From Candidatus Woesearchaeota archaeon (GTDB lineage: Archaea; Nanobdellota; Nanobdellia; Woesearchaeales; JACQNA01), in NCBI GenBank assembly GCA_016203335.1, contig JACQNA010000007.1, positions 1-7,078 on the forward strand: 7,078 bases of DNA. The letters are read 5' to 3'. Below are positions 4,026 through 7,078 of the stretch, piece after piece (within the stretch, counting starts at the first letter, position 1; each line of letters starts with the position of its first letter). A program made the translations under genes and the position numbers. Below the pieces are notes generated by a model, which saw nothing but the letters and a program-made list of their open reading frames with translations, had not been told where the DNA came from and ran no database searches.

Positions 4026-5903
4026 ATGGAATTCGCCACGACCAAAGACATCACTATCCATGACCGGATCATTGACCAGGTGATTGGCCAGGATGCGGCA
4101 GTTGCCATTGTCAAGAAGGCTGCCCAGCAGCGCAGGCATGTCCTCCTGATTGGTGAGCCCGGGACAGGGAAAAGCATGCTCGGGCTTGCCCTGGCAGAGC
4201 TCCTGCCCAAAGAGAAGCTTGTGGATATCGTCGCTTTCCCCAATCCCAATGATGAAAACCAGCCGGCGATCAAGCAGGTGCCTGCCGGCCAGGGCAGGGA
4301 GCTGGTGGCAAAGGCAAAGTTCCAGTCGGTCACCATGTTTAAGAACCAGGGAATTGTCACCTTTGCCCTGATCCTGCTGACCATGCTGGTTCCGGGATGG
4401 GTGTTTTCCTACTATTCCGCGCGCTATGACTCAACGACTGCAGCCATCATCTTTGCAGCAGTATTGATGAGCAGCATTGTCGTGCTCGGCATGTTTCTGC
4501 TCTTCCTGAACATGAACAAGCGGATGCAGCAGAAAGCATTGGTTCCCCGGGTGATTGTGGACAACTACAGCAGAAAAGAGCCGCTCTTTTTTGATGCGAC
4601 CGGCGCGCATGCCGGAGCGCTGCTTGGCGATATCCTCCACGACCCATTCCAGACCGGGGGGTTGGGAACACCAGCCCATGAGCGGGTGGTGGCAGGGATG
4701 ATCCACAAGGCGAATCTTGGCGTGCTGTTCATTGACGAGATTGCTACGCTGCAGCCGCATACCCAGCAGGAACTGCTTACCTCGCTGCAGGAAGGGAAAT
4801 ATGCCATCACTGGCCAGAGCGAGCGGAGCGCAGGAGCAATGGTGCGGACAGAGCCTGTTCCCTGCAAATTCATCATGCTCGCAGCAGGCAACTTCGAAAC
4901 CATTAAGCATATGCATCCGGCCCTGCGCAGCAGAATCCGGGGATATGGGTATGAGGTATACATGAAAGATACCATGCCAGATACTCCGGAGAACCGGGAC
5001 AAGCTCGCTGTCTTTGTGGCGCAAGAAGTAGTCAAGGAAAACAAGATTCCCCATTTCACCCGGGCAGCGGTTGAGGATATCATCACCCAGGCGCGGCGGA
5101 TGGCTGACCGGAAAGGGCACTTGACATTACGGTTGCGCGAGATTGGGGGCATTATCCGGGCAGCAGGAGACATCGCTGCTGAGCAGAAGGCAGAGTTTGT
5201 GGAACCCAAGCACATCCGTGCGGCATTGCAGATTGCCCGGACATTGGAGCAGCAGCTTGCAGACAAGTATATTGAGCAGAAAAAAGAGTATCAGGTTTTT
5301 GTTACCAAAGGAAAGGCAGTGGGCAGGGTGAATGGATTGGCGGTCATTGGCACTACCCCGCCGTTTTCCGGCATCATCCTGGCGATTGAGAGCCAGGTAA
5401 CGCCTGGCGGCCAGGAAAGCGAGATCATCGCAACCGGGAAGCTCGGCGAGATTGCCAAAGAGGCAATCAAGAATGTCTCTGCCATCATCAAGAAATACTT
5501 TGGGGAGGATATCAAGGAGACCAAAGACATCCATGTCCAGTTCCTGCAGAGCTATGAGGGGGTGGAGGGAGATTCAGCATCTGTTGCTGTTGCCACATCT
5601 ATCATCTCCGCGTTCAAGAACATCCCAGTGAAGCAGGACTATGCCATGACCGGCAGCTTGTCTGTGCGGGGAGAGGTGCTGCCTATCGGCGGAGTAAGCG
5701 CAAAGGTAGAGGCTGCGATTGAGGCCGGAATTACGCATGTTATTGTCCCAAAATCTAATATGAAGGATATCATTGTGGACGCGAAGAAGCTCAAAGAAGT
5801 GCAGATCATTCCGGTGGAGACCATTGCCGAGGTGCTCGAGGAGGCGCTGTTCTGGAAGGGCAAGGAGAGCATCCTCAGGAAGATTGCTGATGCTGCGGAT
5901 TAG
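4026..5903 (+). CDS. lonB: membrane-anchored ATP-dependent Lon protease (archaeal LonB)
   Basis: A 625-residue AAA+ serine protease that unfolds and degrades damaged or regulatory proteins at the inner face of the membrane, acting as a hexamer. In order: Walker A GEPGTGKS (43-50); two transmembrane helices inserted in the AAA+ module (about 109-129 and 137-162), the hallmark of archaeal LonB; Walker B VLFIDE (233-238) followed by a sensor region with AAGN (286-289); a helical AAA+ lid with an arginine-rich LTLRLREIGG (367-375); and a C-terminal protease domain from about residue 420. The catalytic dyad is Ser517 in EGDSAS and Lys560 in GGVSAKVEAA; their 43-residue separation equals that of the E. 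coli Lon pair. It lacks the long N-terminal domain of bacterial LonA. The gene has its own leaderless promoter and ends 7 bp from a convergent gene. All motifs are intact. Confidence 0.96.
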   Translation: MEFATTKDITIHDRIIDQVIGQDAAVAIVKKAAQQRRHVLLIGEPGTGKSMLGLALAELLPKEKLVDIVAFPNPNDENQPAIKQVPAGQGRELVAKAKFQSVTMFKNQGIVTFALILLTMLVPGWVFSYYSARYDSTTAAIIFAAVLMSSIVVLGMFLLFLNMNKRMQQKALVPRVIVDNYSRKEPLFFDATGAHAGALLGDILHDPFQTGGLGTPAHERVVAGMIHKANLGVLFIDEIATLQPHTQQELLTSLQEGKYAITGQSERSAGAMVRTEPVPCKFIMLAAGNFETIKHMHPALRSRIRGYGYEVYMKDTMPDTPENRDKLAVFVAQEVVKENKIPHFTRAAVEDIITQARRMADRKGHLTLRLREIGGIIRAAGDIAAEQKAEFVEPKHIRAALQIARTLEQQLADKYIEQKKEYQVFVTKGKAVGRVNGLAVIGTTPPFSGIILAIESQVTPGGQESEIIATGKLGEIAKEAIKNVSAIIKKYFGEDIKETKDIHVQFLQSYEGVEGDSASVAVATSIISAFKNIPVKQDYAMTGSLSVRGEVLPIGGVSAKVEAAIEAGITHVIVPKSNMKDIIVDAKKLKEVQIIPVETIAEVLEEALFWKGKESILRKIADAAD

Positions 5904-5910
5904 GGATTAT

Positions 5911-6222
5911 TTATCTTAACTCTAAATCAATCATGATATTTTCTATAACCTTCTCAACCTCATCATATTTTTCTTCACCAATATCCTCATATTTCCCTAA
6001 TTTTTTCTTGCATTTCCTCTTTGCCAGCTCCTTAATCCTTTGTATGTTCTCATTATTCCAGTTCCCTTGAGACAGCTCAATACTCAAATCACTGTAGGTA
6101 TCCGCTTCTTGATCCAAATGAGCGATGGATTCCTGCTTATTGGTCATCTTTATTAAGATCTCATGCGCTGCCCGCAAGCCGATGAATGCTGCCAGATTCT
6201 CAAGCTGCTCTTTTTTGCTCAT
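5911..6222 (-). CDS. small charged helical protein, partner of the nucleotidyltransferase
   Basis: A 103-residue protein, nearly all predicted helix, rich in Lys and Glu, with no membrane segment or signal peptide. Landmarks are LENLAAFIGLRAAHEILIK (about 7-25), a polar middle (ESIAHLDQEADTYSDLSIEL, about 31-50), GNWNNENIQRIKELAKRKCK (about 53-72), and an acidic C-terminal helix ending in LELR. I do not recognise a named family and see no classic HEPN R-x4-6-H motif. The ATG at 6222 lies inside the end of the nucleotidyltransferase gene (23-bp overlap) and has a Shine-Dalgarno sequence at 6231-6236, so it is co-translated with that gene. By position it could be an antitoxin, substrate or scaffold of the nucleotidyltransferase, but this is inference from pairing only. 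Confidence 0.7.
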   Translation of the reverse strand: MSKKEQLENLAAFIGLRAAHEILIKMTNKQESIAHLDQEADTYSDLSIELSQGNWNNENIQRIKELAKRKCKKKLGKYEDIGEEKYDEVEKVIENIMIDLELR

Positions 6223-7063
6223 CTTTTAAGCTCTCCATTAACCCGTTATACAGGTATTCCAAATATTTCAGGGCAATATCCCGCTGTAATGAATCGCTCT
6301 TATCCTCCATCAAGCTCTCCGCTGTCGATCTGCCAATGTTATCTTCAATGGTTTTTATTATCTGCTTATTGCCAATGACCCCTTTCAGAAATAGCTTAAT
6401 AGACAAGCAATTCCGCATTGCATTGTATACATACCTTGGTCTTATTTTGCGCCCTAATTCAAGGACATATTCTGTCTCTAATAATTTTCTGTAAAGATAT
6501 GCTCTGTCAATGATTACCTTCTCCTTTAGCGCAATATCCCCATAAATCAGCTTATGATCCTCTAACTCGGTTTGTAACAACGGGCTATACGGAAGGATGT
6601 TTCTTAGCTCTCCATAATCTACCAGGTTAATATCTGTCCTTGCATCAATACCCCGCTCTATATTTGCCTCCAATCTCCGTTTTTCAGCCAGACCTTTCCA
6701 TAGCTTTTTACGTACAACGATCATCACATCAATGTCCCGGTAATCGGTGTGGCCGTTCCGTACATAAGAGCCAAACAAGATTATCGCCTGAACATCTTTA
6801 ATATTAGCACCTACTGACTTTACGACCTTTTCTCTCAATAATCTGTCATTCCGCTCGTACTTCTTTCTTCGGTACCCCAGCAAAGACAAGAGCCCCGAAG
6901 AGGCTGCAAACTCAGCTGACCTCAGTTTTGGCCTTACCGACCTGCTGAGATAATTGCTTTCCGTTTGGGTAATGTGCTTGTTCTGCAGCCTCTTTAAGAC
7001 TACCTCGATCTCTTTGTTGCTCAAGATCGGCTCCAGCCTTGTTCTCAGCTCTTGGTTTATCAT
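6200..7063 (-). CDS. minimal-nucleotidyltransferase-like protein with N-terminal HTH-like region
   Basis: A 287-residue, apparently cytosolic protein of three parts. Residues 1-80 are helical and basic (SNKEIEVVLKRLQNKHITQT, then ESNYLSRSVRPKLRSAEF) and look like a helix-turn-helix or RNA/DNA-contacting domain. Residues 88-150 hold the polymerase-beta-type nucleotidyltransferase core: GSY (98-100), the metal-binding pair Asp110 and Asp112 in DYRDIDVMIVV, and Asp144 in RTDINLVDY as likely third carboxylate. Residues 165-287 form a helical domain comparable in place to the HEPN-like partner of MNT proteins. All three acidic residues are kept, so it is probably active in moving an NMP from an NTP onto a protein, RNA or small molecule; the target is unknown. 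Its end overlaps the 103-aa helical gene. The promoter is not fully visible, since only 15 bp of AT-rich sequence lies upstream. Sampled GC is about 42%. Confidence 0.8.
   Translation of the reverse strand: MINQELRTRLEPILSNKEIEVVLKRLQNKHITQTESNYLSRSVRPKLRSAEFAASSGLLSLLGYRRKKYERNDRLLREKVVKSVGANIKDVQAIILFGSYVRNGHTDYRDIDVMIVVRKKLWKGLAEKRRLEANIERGIDARTDINLVDYGELRNILPYSPLLQTELEDHKLIYGDIALKEKVIIDRAYLYRKLLETEYVLELGRKIRPRYVYNAMRNCLSIKLFLKGVIGNKQIIKTIEDNIGRSTAESLMEDKSDSLQRDIALKYLEYLYNGLMESLKDEQKRAA
6231..6236 (-). promoter_or_regulatory. ribosome binding site of the 103-aa helical protein
   Basis: GGAGAG on the minus strand, 8 nt before the ATG at 6222 and inside the nucleotidyltransferase coding sequence. 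It supports this start and independent re-initiation on the shared message. Confidence 0.55.
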
Positions 7064-7078
7064 ATAACTATTATAATA

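Noticed and set aside
4431..5266. Minus-strand open frames of 229 and 233 codons inside lonB
   Set aside because: They are shadows of the intact LonB frame. Cys, Ser and Arg-rich composition and lack of any recognisable domain argue against coding.
7064..7078. TATA box for the nucleotidyltransferase operon in TATTATAATA
   Set aside because: It lies only about 11 nt from the ATG, too close for archaeal initiation upstream of that codon. The real promoter is probably beyond the window edge.

Overview
The window looks like a piece of a DPANN-type archaeal genome; a woesearchaeote or close relative is my best guess, from gene content and without any database search. The archaeal signs are a eukaryote/archaea-type ribosomal protein L35Ae (eL33), a membrane-anchored archaeal-type Lon protease (LonB), and AT-rich TATA-like boxes whose centres lie about 25-28 nt upstream of several start codons. 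That spacing is expected for leaderless archaeal transcripts. Genes are tightly packed, with short or overlapping junctions.

Layout, left to right. (1) At 1-168 is the 5' part of a minus-strand gene resembling RelE/ParE toxins, cut by the window edge. (2) Divergent from it, at 252-887, is a protein-L-isoaspartate O-methyltransferase (PCMT). (3) Just after the PCMT stop codon is a 156-bp element (891-1046). It has perfect 15-bp terminal inverted repeats, nested internal inverted repeats and perfect 9-bp direct repeats at its borders, and I read it as a MITE-like non-autonomous transposon. It is the most striking new structure here. (4) On the plus strand follow a 41-aa single-span membrane protein (1102-1227), ribosomal protein L35Ae (1263-1526) and a bactofilin-like protein (1527-1871). 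The last two abut as TAA-ATG. (5) A minus-strand pair (3375 to 1836) encodes a membrane-anchored OB-fold protein and a TctA/DUF112-family multispan membrane protein. The latter overlaps the bactofilin gene tail to tail. (6) A stand-alone response-regulator receiver domain protein (3852 to 3460, minus) is transcribed away from LonB (4026-5903, plus). Their shared intergenic region holds both TATA boxes and a GTGAC/GTCAC inverted repeat. (7) At the right end is an overlapping minus-strand pair (7063 to 5911): a nucleotidyltransferase with the GSx(n)DxD motif between an N-terminal HTH-like region and a helical C-terminal region, and a small charged helical protein. I read this as a candidate minimal-nucleotidyltransferase two-gene module.

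PCMT and LonB both act in protein quality control (repair of isoaspartyl damage and membrane-linked proteolysis), but nothing shows them to be co-regulated. By hand count on sample lines, the receiver gene and the nucleotidyltransferase pair look AT-richer than LonB and PCMT, as does the toxin-like fragment by eye, so they may be more mobile accessory genes. No rRNA, tRNA or CRISPR array was recognised. The longest stretch without a gene is 888-1101, and most of it is the inverted-repeat element.
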